Part shown: piece by piece, positions 45,000-54,353 of the stretch | Numbering within the stretch: position 1 is the first letter of the stretch | How the letters are laid out: the number at the start of each line of letters is the position of its first letter | From: Isoetes taiwanensis | Lineage: Eukaryota > Streptophyta > Lycopodiopsida > Isoetales > Isoetaceae | Assembly: GCA_021234155.1 (NCBI GenBank) | Contig: JAJEKV010000225.1 | Coordinates: 310,001 to 374,000 of the forward strand | Direction: 5' to 3' | Length of the DNA: 64,000 nt | The notes under the pieces: generated by a model | What the model was told of the DNA's origin: nothing | The model's input: the letters and a program-made list of their open reading frames with translations, nothing else | The model's database searches: none | Translations under genes and position numbers: made by a program

Positions 45000-45354
45000 G
45001 AGGGCATGGGGAAAAGTAGCCAAGGAGGCGCTGCTGTGCGCGCCGTTTTGGCGACCGAATGTCATGGCTGCCAGGCTCGATCCTGAGTGAGCTCTACTAA
45101 GCTCCTCTACATCGGCCTATCTAGAGCAGAGCAGGGAAGATGGAGTTGAGCAATATTGCTCCTCCTGGCTTCCTCCTTTTCTAAGCAACTCTAAAGGCAG
45201 AGGGCAGAGCTAGTGTGCTAACTCTGCCATATCTGATATTAAGCGAGCTCTCATGAGCCCCTCTACATCGCTATACACAGCACACTAAGAAGGAGTTGAG
45301 CTATGCTGCTCCTCCTGACCTATTATCCATCTAAACAGGGAAACAGCAGCCGGA
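45000..45354 (+). promoter_or_regulatory. LINE 5' UTR with repeated monomer
   Basis: Two related ~155-bp blocks: gagctctactaagctcctctacatcg ... ggagttgagcaatattgctcctcctgg (from about 45088) and gagctctcatgagcccctctacatcg ... ggagttgagctatgctgctcctcctga (from about 45244). A 26-codon upstream ORF occupies 45006-45086. Repeated 5' UTR monomers act as promoters in some L1 families; that role here is inference. Confidence 0.55.
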
Positions 45355-45672
45355 ATGAGCAGTCCACATCTATCTAGGCACAGAAGCTATTCTAGTGCTA
45401 GGTTCTTCACCATAATCACTTATGGAGATCTCTATATGTGTGGCTGGTTGGAGGGCGAATTCAGCCAACTCTGGGAAGCCCTTGTTTTGGATAGAATCTT
45501 TCCTGGTCATCTCTTTCAAGCAGAAGCCTGGCTCACTCCACAAATCCCAGTCCAACTAATCGACTATTGGCTGGGCGACTATATGGGAGACAGGAATATC
45601 TCGGCTGCTGGCATTTTCCATGTTTACTGCCACTGGGCCCCCGGCAAAATCATTGTTAAAATCTATACTTAG
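45355..45672 (+). CDS. LINE small ORF A (GWLxG family)
   Basis: 105 aa starting at ATG 45355. A Ser/His/Arg-rich start is followed by a folded-looking segment, YMCGWLEGEFSQLWEAL, then WLTPQIPVQLIDYWLGDYMG and a closing AAGIFHVYCHWAPG. The GWLxG(x)4-5(L/I)WxxL core and the closing FxVxxxW recur in ORFs B and C, so the three are paralogues that arose by tandem duplication. Rich in Trp and aromatics, no Cys/His finger, no signal peptide. Not a family I recognise. As the first long ORF after the 5' UTR it would be translated by scanning. Confidence 0.6.
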   Translation: MSSPHLSRHRSYSSARFFTIITYGDLYMCGWLEGEFSQLWEALVLDRIFPGHLFQAEAWLTPQIPVQLIDYWLGDYMGDRNISAAGIFHVYCHWAPGKIIVKIYT

Positions 45673-45972
45673 CTGCTAGTTTTGCTTGGATGCTGATAGA
45701 TCCAAAGCTCTTGCAGTCAACTCTTGACCAGTCTGTCCTTCCTCTTGGGACCTCTTGCATGAAAGGTCAATTTGTCCCTTTGCTGCCGGGTTAGCTAGCT
45801 GCCTCATGAAACCTTTAGCCTCTGCAACTTTCATAAATTCATATGTGTTTGCTGAATCCACATTATGCTTTACAATCATTTCTCTGGCTCGGCTTGGGCT
45901 CTATATAAGCCCCTTTGCTGAATCTGCAGCACACAACTCCAGCCACAAGTGCCTGCATCTTCCGATGTCTCA
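45673..45972 (+). promoter_or_regulatory. Spacer between ORFs A and B with a TATA-like box
   Basis: No plus-strand ORF. Contains GGGCTCTATATAAGCCCC (TATATAAG at 45902-45909), a TATA-like box set in a short palindrome, about 65 bp before the ATG of ORF B. It could be an internal promoter for B onward. It is the only large gap between ORFs in the element. Confidence 0.4.
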
Positions 45973-46356
45973 ATGGGACTACCCCTGCCGCTCTTCTTAA
46001 ACTCCCCACCCTCTCCAGCAAACTATTCTCCATCCCCCTCTGATATTGAGATCTCAAGATATTTCGTCACCATCGAGGGTTCCCAACAGCTAGCCTGTGG
46101 ATGGTTGGAAGGTCCTGCTGCAGAGCTGTGGACATACTTAGTTGACGAGAGGCTGGTCCCAGAGATTTATTTTGTTGGTGAGAGTGGCACGCCTGCTGTT
46201 AATCCAGAGGAAACACTGAGGCTTTGGAGGCTCGAGTTTCTTGGAATTGATCGTCCGGCTTTTGCCACCTTCTACGTTCACAGTGCCTGGATGATAGATT
46301 CAGTCAAGCTAGATTTGCACAAGGTGCCTCTCCCATTTGAGATCATATCTGATTGA
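45973..46356 (+). CDS. LINE small ORF B (GWLxG family)
   Basis: 127 aa from ATG 45973; an upstream GTG in frame is not needed. Pro/Ser-rich N terminus (about residues 1-25), then ISRYFVTIEGSQQLACGWLE, GPAAELWTYLVDERLVPEIY, and a C-terminal part RLWRLEFLGIDRPAFATFYV with HSAWMIDSVKLD. It shares the GWLxG core and FxVxxxW closing motif with ORFs A and C. Ends TGA 46354-46356, 29 bp before ORF C. Function unknown. The conserved fold across three divergent copies suggests selection at the protein level in the family. Confidence 0.6.
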   Translation: MGLPLPLFLNSPPSPANYSPSPSDIEISRYFVTIEGSQQLACGWLEGPAAELWTYLVDERLVPEIYFVGESGTPAVNPEETLRLWRLEFLGIDRPAFATFYVHSAWMIDSVKLDLHKVPLPFEIISD

Positions 46357-46385
46357 AACTTCTAGAATGGTTTCTCGAGATCTCA

Positions 46386-46736
46386 ATGGATCAAAGCCCC
46401 TCTGTTACATCGCTGCACTCATCTTCCTCTGATCCTAGTTCGGTTCATCTGCACTATTCCCCGCCATACATAGTCCGCACAGCCATTCTTGCTAATCATA
46501 ACTATATCTGGTGGGGCTGGCTCAGAGGGGATCTGGAGGATATCTGGACATCCTTGATTGATAGGCAAATCCTTTTTCTAGATCAATTCTATTGTGTTGG
46601 TGGACTGCAACTTTTGGGAGATCTTCACAATACAAGGAGGGTGGTTAGACTGCTTGCCCGGGGATCACTCACAGCCTTACCTCTTCAAGCTTTTCTTGTT
46701 AAGCGTACATGGTTGAATGATACCCTTTTGGGTTGA
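46386..46736 (+). CDS. LINE small ORF C (GWLxG family)
   Basis: 116 aa from ATG 46386. Ser-rich start, then PYIVRTAILANHNYIWWGWL, RGDLEDIWTSLIDRQILFLD, and LPLQAFLVKRTWLNDTLLG at the end, matching the layout of ORFs A and B. It is the most diverged of the three. The stop (46734-46736) is only 11 bp before the ATG of the gag-like ORF, so translation of the latter could depend on reinitiation. Confidence 0.6.
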   Translation: MDQSPSVTSLHSSSSDPSSVHLHYSPPYIVRTAILANHNYIWWGWLRGDLEDIWTSLIDRQILFLDQFYCVGGLQLLGDLHNTRRVVRLLARGSLTALPLQAFLVKRTWLNDTLLG

Positions 46737-46747
46737 GCTATACTAAG

Positions 46748-48535
46748 ATGGAGATCAATCAAACTAGCTATGCAGAGGCGGCTGGTCTTCTCACACAGAT
46801 AGACTGCCCGCAGATGAACTGCCCGGAGGATACTCAATCAAGAGGGCTTATCTCTGTCCATACTCAAGAAGTGGCTAACAGGATTCGGTTTCTACAGATC
46901 CACTGTCTGATTGGTAAGCTGCTTCGTGGATCCCCCAAGATGGGTGAGATCCGAAGGACCCTGGGAATTATCTGTAGATCCAGAACCCCGCCAAAGGTGC
47001 AAGCTTTAGGGAACTCCTACTTCGCAATCATTGTCAATCTACCTAAGGAAGCTGAGATTCTGTTTAGAAGGGGGATCATATCCACCATGCATGGGCAATT
47101 CTTCGTGCAGAAATGGCGGCCAGGCTTCAACCCCATGCTCCCAGACGCTCTTTTCTACCCAGTTTGGGTCTCTCTAGAGGGGCTGCAGTTTGAACTCTGG
47201 ACAGAGAGAACTCTCAAAACTTTGACGTCCTCTATTGGAGAGTATGTCTGTTTTGACAACAGAAGTGAAGATGTGCCCAGACTATGTGTGGCAATGGATC
47301 TACTCAAACCCATCCCCAAAGCTATTGAGTTTGAGGGTTTCTACAAAGAAAGCGTTGTGTTCCCTTTGACATCTCTGAGTCTGCCCCCAATCTGCGCTGG
47401 ATGTGGTCTTAGAGTCCACCCAAATGCTATGTGCCCATCAATAAAGGAATGCGACAAAGGAAAGGGGCCCATGGCTGAATGCATCTCTGATGTACCTGAT
47501 CAAATCTCAGCCCAACGGCTGTTCTTTAAAGGGGAATGTTCTACTGCCACTCCTGACAACAATGACTCTGTTAAACCTCAGAAGGAACCAGAGGTATCGG
47601 GCCTTGTTGACCTTGTCGACCTTCAAAAGATGGATCCATCACATCCTCCTGAGCAAGCGGACCTGCTGGAGCTATCCAATGAGCACGACAGGGCTGCATG
47701 TAATACCCCTGTTGCAGATTTGTATGTATCTGCCCCCTCTATTACAGATTTGCATGTCTTTGCTCCCCCTGTTACAGATCTGCAGCCCTCTGCCCCCTCC
47801 ACGTCTCCTGATCTCAATGCTGGCTCTATCTCTGTTGCTTCTCCCACATTGGCACATATAAAGAAGACACCTCATAAAGTCAAATGGGCAGATATGGTGG
47901 AAGACTCGGTGGTCGTCTATGCTGATCACCCGGCCATTCAGGCCTCAGCCACCACTAATGAAGGGCAGGTAACATCGGCCCCTGGCCAAGATGATTTTCA
48001 GCCCGCAAATCTGCCGGACTGTCATGAACTAGAGAAGCCCCATAAGCCCACAAACCCAATCTCGGGTCAGGGAAGAAGAGCAATGGAGATAGAGGGAGAT
48101 CTGATTGCTGGGGAGAATGGATCTGATATGCCTGGGAAGCAGCCAGGATTTAACAGCCTATCTGGCCAGGACATACTAGCAACCAATGAACAAGACTTGT
48201 ATGCAGCCAGAAATCTCATTGAAGACATCAGGAAGAATCCCCTCTATGCTGAGATAGAATTTGCTAACCAGTTCATTAGGGAGAAAATCCCAGGTGTTGC
48301 TGCTGATCCAATTGCCACAACAGAGGCAGCCTATGTTACAATGGATGCTTTGCTCGTTGACTCAATCGGTAATGGTACCCCTCGGGCTACACAGGAGAAG
48401 ATCAAAGGAATTGAGTTACAGGAGACCCCCCCCTCTGCCTTAGTGGAAAAAAAGAAACGTAGAAGGGGTAGACGTAGTACAAGGAGAACGCAATTGGAAG
48501 ACCTCGTCATGGACGAGGCTGGTAGCCCTGGATGA
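46748..48535 (+). CDS. LINE gag-like ORF (DUF4283-type, CCHC knuckle)
   Basis: 595 aa from ATG 46748. The N-terminal ~200 residues have the look of the plant L1 ORF1/DUF4283 domain: LIGKLLRGSPKMGEIRRTLG, YFAIIVNLPKEAEILFRRG, FFVQKWRPGFNP, and PVWVSLEGLQFELWT. Around residue 220 is a perfect CX2CX4HX4C zinc knuckle, CAGCGLRVHPNAMC. A Pro/Ser/Asp-rich linker carries three short repeats (DLYVSAPS, DLHVFAPP, DLQPSAPS). The C terminus is very basic (KKKRRRGRRSTRR), a likely nuclear signal or RNA-binding tail. Predicted to coat LINE RNA. The frame is intact. Confidence 0.85.
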   Translation: MEINQTSYAEAAGLLTQIDCPQMNCPEDTQSRGLISVHTQEVANRIRFLQIHCLIGKLLRGSPKMGEIRRTLGIICRSRTPPKVQALGNSYFAIIVNLPKEAEILFRRGIISTMHGQFFVQKWRPGFNPMLPDALFYPVWVSLEGLQFELWTERTLKTLTSSIGEYVCFDNRSEDVPRLCVAMDLLKPIPKAIEFEGFYKESVVFPLTSLSLPPICAGCGLRVHPNAMCPSIKECDKGKGPMAECISDVPDQISAQRLFFKGECSTATPDNNDSVKPQKEPEVSGLVDLVDLQKMDPSHPPEQADLLELSNEHDRAACNTPVADLYVSAPSITDLHVFAPPVTDLQPSAPSTSPDLNAGSISVASPTLAHIKKTPHKVKWADMVEDSVVVYADHPAIQASATTNEGQVTSAPGQDDFQPANLPDCHELEKPHKPTNPISGQGRRAMEIEGDLIAGENGSDMPGKQPGFNSLSGQDILATNEQDLYAARNLIEDIRKNPLYAEIEFANQFIREKIPGVAADPIATTEAAYVTMDALLVDSIGNGTPRATQEKIKGIELQETPPSALVEKKKRRRGRRSTRRTQLEDLVMDEAGSPG

Positions 48536-48557
48536 AGGATGATAAGTAATTTTTGTG

Positions 48558-48710
48558 ATGGATCGTGCTACATACATATCGGATAAGATAAACTTTTTGT
48601 ATGGCGTGGGATGCAGTAGAGTATGCCTAAAGCAAACGTTGATGGTCGTGGAAGCTAAAGGGGGTAAGATCTCACCTTATGCTCCCAATCTCCGATTGCT
48701 ATTTGCATGA
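48558..48710 (+). CDS. LINE 50-codon ORF overlapping the next start
   Basis: ATG 48558, stop TGA 48708-48710. It begins MDRATYISDKINFLYGVG. No domain is recognised. It lies 22 bp after the gag-like ORF, and its stop overlaps the ATG of the next ORF as ATGA (48707-48710), the arrangement known to allow termination-reinitiation in some LINEs. It may be a real small protein or an uncoupled leader. Confidence 0.4.
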   Translation: MDRATYISDKINFLYGVGCSRVCLKQTLMVVEAKGGKISPYAPNLRLLFA

Positions 48711-49605
48711 TCCTATATCCCCCTACCCCCTGGTTTATGAGCTATTTTCAACTTGCTTGTATAATGATAAGTATGTTTCCCTCTCGTAAGTGGTTGTCTT
48801 TTTATTGTTGCTTCATGAAAAGACTAATGTTAGTAAGGAAGCCATATAATTTTGGGATTGATCATATTGAAAATGGGGTTGGGCAACAACAAGCCATGCC
48901 CAATAGCATCGATGGAGGTCATTGCAACCTCAAGCTGTGGAATAGCGGGGTGCAGGATGCTATTGAATTTGTCAATAGCAACCTCGTGACTCGGGAATAT
49001 ATAGGTCTAGACATCGATATGTCACCTTGTGAGGGTCAACTTAAGAAAACTTTAGGGGGCTCCCCTATCATTTTCACCAAAAGGAGGGAATGTCACACAA
49101 AACGACAAAGAGGAGCATCACTTATCCATATTTTATACGGATACTATAGGATGGGTTATGGTTTTGGATGGGCCGTCGATCTATGGTTACCACAATTATG
49201 CAATAGGTACCCAACCTATAGGTACCCAACCTGCCCGTGTAAAGATGAAAGACAAGCATTCATATCTAAGGCGAGCTGGTCTATTGGAAAGGGTTTGCAT
49301 TCATATCTAAGGCGAGCTGGTCTATTGGAAAGGGTTTGAATCATTATTGGCAATCATATGCAATGCCTCTTGGGAAGAAGCCGAGTTCAGAGTACACCAA
49401 TGTACCAATGTTGGGTGGTATGAATTGGCAATCATATACCATGTCCCCTGGGGAGAGGCCGCGTCTAGCATCAATGATAGTGGAATATGAGACAAATGAG
49501 CATGGGGAGTTAGGAACCCGAGGAGAGATGGGCTCAGGAATCTATGCTATGGGACAAACACCCTCTATGGTGGTAGGTGCTATTTTGAGCCCTTTCTTAT
49601 ACTAA
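48707..49605 (+). pseudogene. LINE unknown ORF, split by a 41-bp tandem duplication
   Basis: The first part, 48707-49339 (210 aa), starts at the ATG overlapping the preceding stop. It has a hydrophobic start (WFMSYFQLACIMISMF), then GIDHIENGVGQQQ and a repeat RYPTYRYPTC. A perfect 41-bp tandem duplication (49257-49297 and 49298-49338) shifts the frame. The second part, to 49605, has its own repeat, WQSYAMPLGKKP and WQSYTMSPGERP. Removing one duplicate copy puts both parts in the same frame, so an ancestral ORF of about 285 codons is likely. It ends 4 bp before the endonuclease-RT start. No domain is recognised. Confidence 0.55.
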
Positions 49606-49609
49606 ATAT

Positions 49610-52600
49610 ATGAAGATAGTTTCCTGGAATTTACGTGGTATTAAGGGCACTCTCAAGAGGGCTAGGGTCCTTGCTGCTATTAGATCTATGAAAGCTGACA
49701 TCATCCTTCTGCAAGAGCATAGACTCCCAACTTTTGAAGCGACATGCCTTGGTAAATGGGTTAGTGATAGCTATGATTCAGTTACATGCCCTGCGCATGG
49801 TACTAAAGGGGGAACAGGCATCTTGTGGAAGGGTCAGTCACCCATAGGCTCGTACTGTAGTAGGGGTGGTAGGTGGCAAGCAGTATTATTTGATACCTTA
49901 GAAGTTAAGTGGGGAATTATTAATATCTATGCATCCAATAAGCCCGCTGAGAGAGCTGCCCTATGGCTAGAAATAGAGACATGGATTCTACACCAGCATC
50001 ATGAGATTAAGAACTGGATATTGGGAGGTGATCTTAATATGACGGATGTATGGGATCAAAAGATAGGATTGCATAGGAACTTGACAGGAGAGGAGCAAAG
50101 GACTTGGCAATCTCTCATTAACAATGTTGGATTTACCCCATCCAATGTATCCTTCTCCTGGTCAAATAAACAGAAGGGACAAGACCGAGTATATTGTTTG
50201 CTGGATAGATTTTACATGGCTAATCCTTCTGCTCCCTTTATGGACAGAAGTTATGTTACTGGTGACTTGGCATTCTCTCATTCTGACCATGTCCCGCAAC
50301 ACTTGACTATTGAGGGAATTGCTGTTATGGGGGAGAGAAAGAATATCCCCTTTAAATTTAATACTGCATGGCTGGGTAAAGAGGCCTTCTGTAAACCATT
50401 TAAGGAATACCTTCTCTCCATTGAAGTCAGTGAGTCACCTAGTATGAAAACTTGGGCTAAGTTGCTCCGTATGATGAAAGACTGGGCGAAAGAGTGGGGG
50501 AAGAACAGAGCTTTGGAGTTTAAAAAGAATAAGAATGAGGTCTACAATATGCTTAAAATAGTAAGGCAAGGTCTTCTGGTGGATCCATACTGCGAGGCAA
50601 GTCAAAAGCTGGAGGAAGAACTGGAGGCCAAAGCAAAGGCTATCGAGGAGGATGAAGCTAGAGGGGCAGCAGTCCGTTCTAAAACTAAATGGTATGCGGA
50701 GCTGGACCATGAAAACTCTAAGTGCTTCTTTCGCTTAGCAGGTGCGAGATTGGGTGAAAATAGCATCACATCTATGCTTGACGACAAAGGAGTAATTCTG
50801 CAGGATCAGAAGGAGATCTCTGCTTATGTCAGAAACAGTTTCCACGATATGTTCAAGGAGGACACTATGCCCCCTCTAAACGGCTTTTGCGGTGTCCCAG
50901 ATGGATAAATTAGACTGGAGTAGTGGTATCACTGCAGAGGATAATTTGCGCCTCATGGGTGATCCCACCGAGGAGGAAATATATAAAACCTTATGCTCCC
51001 TTGCCCATGGAAAGTCTCCGGGTCCAGATGGGTTCCCGCCTGAGTTCTTTGTGGAATTCTGGGAAGTGCTAGGTCCATTCTTTATAAGAGCAGTTAAGGG
51101 AGCATGGTCCACAAGGTGTCTTCGTTCCTCCCTAACATCGGGATTCATTACATTAGTTCCTAAGGTTGATAGACCCCAGCACCTAGGGGAGTGGAGGCCC
51201 ATAGCTCTAACAAATGTATTATATAAGGTTATTGCTAAAACTATAGCCAATAGATTGAAGCCTATCCTAAATAGGCTCATTGGCAATGAGCAATCGACAT
51301 TCTTGCCGGGGAAGATCCATACTTGATAACTATTTGGCTGTAGAGAAGGTCTCCATTGGGCCAAAAGATCACAACAAAAATGTATTCTACTCAAGCTGGA
51401 CTTTCGGAAAGCATATGACACTTTGAGGTGGTCGGGACTAAGGGAAGTTATGGCTAGGCTGGGGTTCGATCCTCAGTTTATCAAGGCGGCTTTTGGTGCG
51501 AATAAGTTCGCAGCAGCTTGATTACGGTTAATGGGCAACCATCAGGACTCTTCCACCTAAGAAAGGGAATCAGACAAGGTTGCCCATTAGCACCCTACCT
51601 ATTTCTACTAATGGCTAGTCTCTTAAGCAAAATTATCGAGTAAAGTTGTGGGCCGGTTCTCTTAATGGGCTTGACTTCCTCTAAGCGAGGAGAGATTGAC
51701 AATAATGCAATATGCGGACGATACCTTTGTCTTCCTAAGGTATGATGATATGAGTTTTCTTTGCCTTTAAAGATTGTCTCCTGCTCTTTGCTGTTTTTGC
51801 GAGGATCGGGCTCAATGCACGTAAATGCGCAATTATGTGGCCATTCGAGGAGGAGGTAGATGCCAGGGTTAATTCTTTAGGTTTCCAGATCATTAAAGCA
51901 GGGGAAGCTACCAAGCTGCTTGGGTTACCACTTGTGGTATCAGATAATCTTAAAGGTCTATGGACTCCGATTCTTGATAAACTGCGGAAAAAGGTAGGAC
52001 TATGGTCTTCTAAAGGCCTTTCCATTCTTTGGAAGAATAACGATTGGCTAATCTTTGTACTAGCCTCCTCCCATGTATACTACTCCTCAATTATACTAGC
52101 TCAAAAAGGGGTATATAATCAAATTCAAGCTATTATCAGGAAGTTTATCTGGGGTGGCATGCACTTGGTTGCCTGGTCAGAGATATGCAGGGATAGGAAA
52201 AATGGAGGCCTAGGTTGCAAAGATATCTTGACCACGAGGCCCAAATTCTATCAGCCAAATATGTCGGAGAGCAATCGGGGAGGTGCCCCCGCTCGGACGA
52301 GTTTTGTTCGATACTGGCTTGGCCTATGTAAACTGAAAGGGAAGCCCTCTCTCCCCAGAGACGAAGCAGGTGCCATGTTCTTTAGATATAGGATAGCTCC
52401 TGGGACCTCTCCAGTGATGCGGAAGATTCTACAGGCCTGGTGTGAAATACAGCAACTTTTCTCCCCTATGGAGCCTGTACTAGATTCAGGAAACCTTAGC
52501 ATCTTCTGGAATACTCATATCTGGAGAAGGGGTGATCTCCCCCTTGCTCTATCTCATCCCCGTATCTTCACCAAATGGAAGGATGCAGGCATCACTAAAT

Positions 52601-53448
52601 TGCACCACCTATGGAGGAACGATAGGTGGACATCATGGTCCAGGTTCAAAACTCTAATCAGAAATCCAGGTGAGGCTGATAGAAAGGTCTTTAAGGAAGT
52701 CATAAAGAATGTACATGTCCTTACTGGTAAATGCGGCCCAGGAGAAAAATGGTTATGTCATGGTTCAGAAAAGTTTGAAGTTGGTAAGATATACCGCCTG
52801 CTTGTTCAACCAAGCCCTCTTAAAGCTACTAATACTCTTCGGCTGAGCGAAAGAGAAGTGATCAAGCTCCTAGGTGATTCCTGGACTACCCTTTGCTCGA
52901 GAAGGATTCAATATTTCAGATGGTTAGCCCTACAAGGTGGCCTTAATACGCGTGTCAGGCTAATCGAAAGAGGCACTGCTGTTCCATTGGAGTGCCCACT
53001 TGGCCATTCTACGCCCGAGAGGATCTGACACATCTCTTCTTACATCCCACGTATTATATGCTTCTGGCGTTGGGTTGCCCCCATTATTGGGCTAGAAGAT
53101 GCCAGTCTAGATTGGCCCCAGATAATCACCTCCAGCGAAAACGACAAAATATCTGCAACGCTAGTCAATATTGCCTTGTGGGTAGTATGGAAGCATAGAT
53201 GTGAGGTTGCTCTTGGAGGGAAAGCTATCTCCTTAGCAAAACTAAAGAACTGGTTCAACTACGAAGTTGCATTAATGGCCCTTGCACACCACAAGAAAAT
53301 GGGGAGTGCATATCACAAGGATTTGGATAGGATTGGAAGACTCGAAGGGTTCTATACATTCTTCAGGTGCAACTGGGATGGAAAAAAGGAAGATGAACAT
53401 GCTCTAACCGGGGTACTGGAAGCAGGTGAGGAGAACATTGGCTCGTAA
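49610..53448 (+). pseudogene. LINE endonuclease-reverse transcriptase ORF, frameshifted
   Basis: APE-type endonuclease at the N terminus (49610 to about 50310): SWNLRG (N7), QEHR (E36), YASN, GGDLN (D141, N143), LLDRF and SHSDH (D226, H227), all catalytic residues present. The frame is intact to 50908, then shifts. RT motifs follow in order: GKSPGPDGFPPEFF (51010), GFITLVPKVDRP and WRPIALTN, KLDFRKAYDTLRW (51394), GIRQGCPLAPYLF (about 51573) and MQYADD (catalytic YADD 51711-51722). Next come the connection (FIWGG, GGLGCKD) and the zinc-binding tail near 53000 (LECP...THLFLHP) with WVVWKHRCEVAL. Breaks occur near 50895, 51326, 51515, 51640, 51765, 52995 and 53180. Supplies nicking and reverse transcription in intact relatives. 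Confidence 0.9.
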
Positions 53449-53884
53449 TGGTGATGGAGTTTATATGGTCTCCTCCTCTCTGAGATGATCATGGCATGGG
53501 GACCTGGAATGCTGAGGTCATACTCCTATAGTACCATCAATAAGGCAAAGGTGACTTCATATAGTTGCACAATCCCCATAGTACTGTGCTGATGTGGAAG
53601 AGGTAGAGGAAGCCAACCAGGTGGTACTTCCATAGTACTCATCATCACGGGAAGACGTGTGATCCTGCGACCCCTGAGGTACTTGTGCCTTATTAACAGG
53701 GAAGAAGTTGAGGTAACCTCACCAAAGTACAAGAACCCCTACTGTGATTCACCCTCAAGACTGGAGTGATTTGACCCTGTGCGGTTTTTTCTTCAAGCTG
53801 ATCCATGGGGATCATGTACTATATTTATAAATTAATAGAGTTTCAACCTTACACTCAAAAAAAAAAAAAAAAAAAAAAAAAAAA
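53449..53884 (+). other. LINE 3' UTR and poly(A)
   Basis: Contains a direct repeat of the phrase atagtac(cat/tgt) and gtact(c/t)ccatagtact (53520-53640), then AATTAATAGAG and a 28-base poly(A) at 53857-53884, of which the last five overlap the target duplication. Confidence 0.8.
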
Positions 53885-53892
53885 CATCCGTC
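53880..53892. repeat. 13-bp target-site duplication, right (LINE)
   Basis: AAAAACATCCGTC, the partner of 44987-44999. Confidence 0.9.
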
Positions 53893-54353
53893 ACACTGGA
53901 TTCTTCATTTTAGCGGCTAAAGGATGACTCTGGATCTGATATTATTGTGTTAACTCCATCAACGTCTCTCATGTCGAGTCCGCTTGTCGATATCGTGTTG
54001 AAACTCCTCATTTAGCTGGAGGAATTGTTGTTCCAAAGGTTCCTCAGTTGTATTATTCTGCACCTGAGGGATTTCCACAGAGAGATTTATGTTACTTTAC
54101 TGAGGTTCTCCTCCTCGAGGATCACCTTCCATAGTAACCACCTCCTGAGGTTCATTTATGGTGCCATCTTCCCTGGCCGCCTCAAGCTCTGCTTTGAATT
54201 CAAATCTAGGCAAATCATAATCCAAGTGGATGCCCTGCAAAGCTGACAGTAGGCCATCATGTTGGGGGTGAACCGACATACCATCCATTGGCTGCGCACC
54301 GCTATACGGAACATTCTCGAGGTCCCTATCGCCATTACGCTCGATACCAAAAT
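53893..54353 (-). pseudogene. Retroelement gag start with primer-binding site
   Basis: On the minus strand TGGTATCGAGC (54342-54352), a variant of the Met-tRNA primer site TGGTATCAGAGC, is followed by an open stretch from about 54288. This begins MDGMSVHPQHDGLLSALQ and passes RFEFKAELEAAREDG and, after a stop, EEPLEQQFLQLNEEF, a coiled-coil style typical of gypsy gag N termini. It is interrupted at 53892 by the LINE. The sequence next to the primer site should be the end of a 5' LTR but does not match the LTR at 41179-42724. Confidence 0.5.

Larger units (their letters stand above)
45000..53884 (+). mobile_element. Full-length L1-type LINE with extra ORFs
   Basis: Bounded by a 13-bp target duplication and a 28-base poly(A) (53857-53884), so the 8.9-kb insert is complete. 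Order: repeat-containing 5' UTR, small ORFs A, B and C (paralogous), a gag-like ORF with a CCHC knuckle, a 50-codon ORF, an unknown ORF split by a duplication, then an endonuclease-RT ORF. Typical plant L1 elements have two ORFs, so five additional ones are unusual. It is inserted in older minus-strand retroelement sequence. The RT frame is broken, so this copy is inactive as given. Confidence 0.9.

Noticed and set aside
46353-46736. ORF C starting at 46353 and gag-like ORF at 46733, overlapping their predecessors
   Set aside because: Those starts are TTG codons. The first ATGs (46386 and 46748) are more plausible and remove the overlaps.
41179-54353. Treating 41179-42724 and the region after the primer site at 54342 as two LTRs of one element
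   Set aside because: The LTR end expected next to the primer site (…ACATCACA) is not there; the sequence reads …CTTGACA and does not match.
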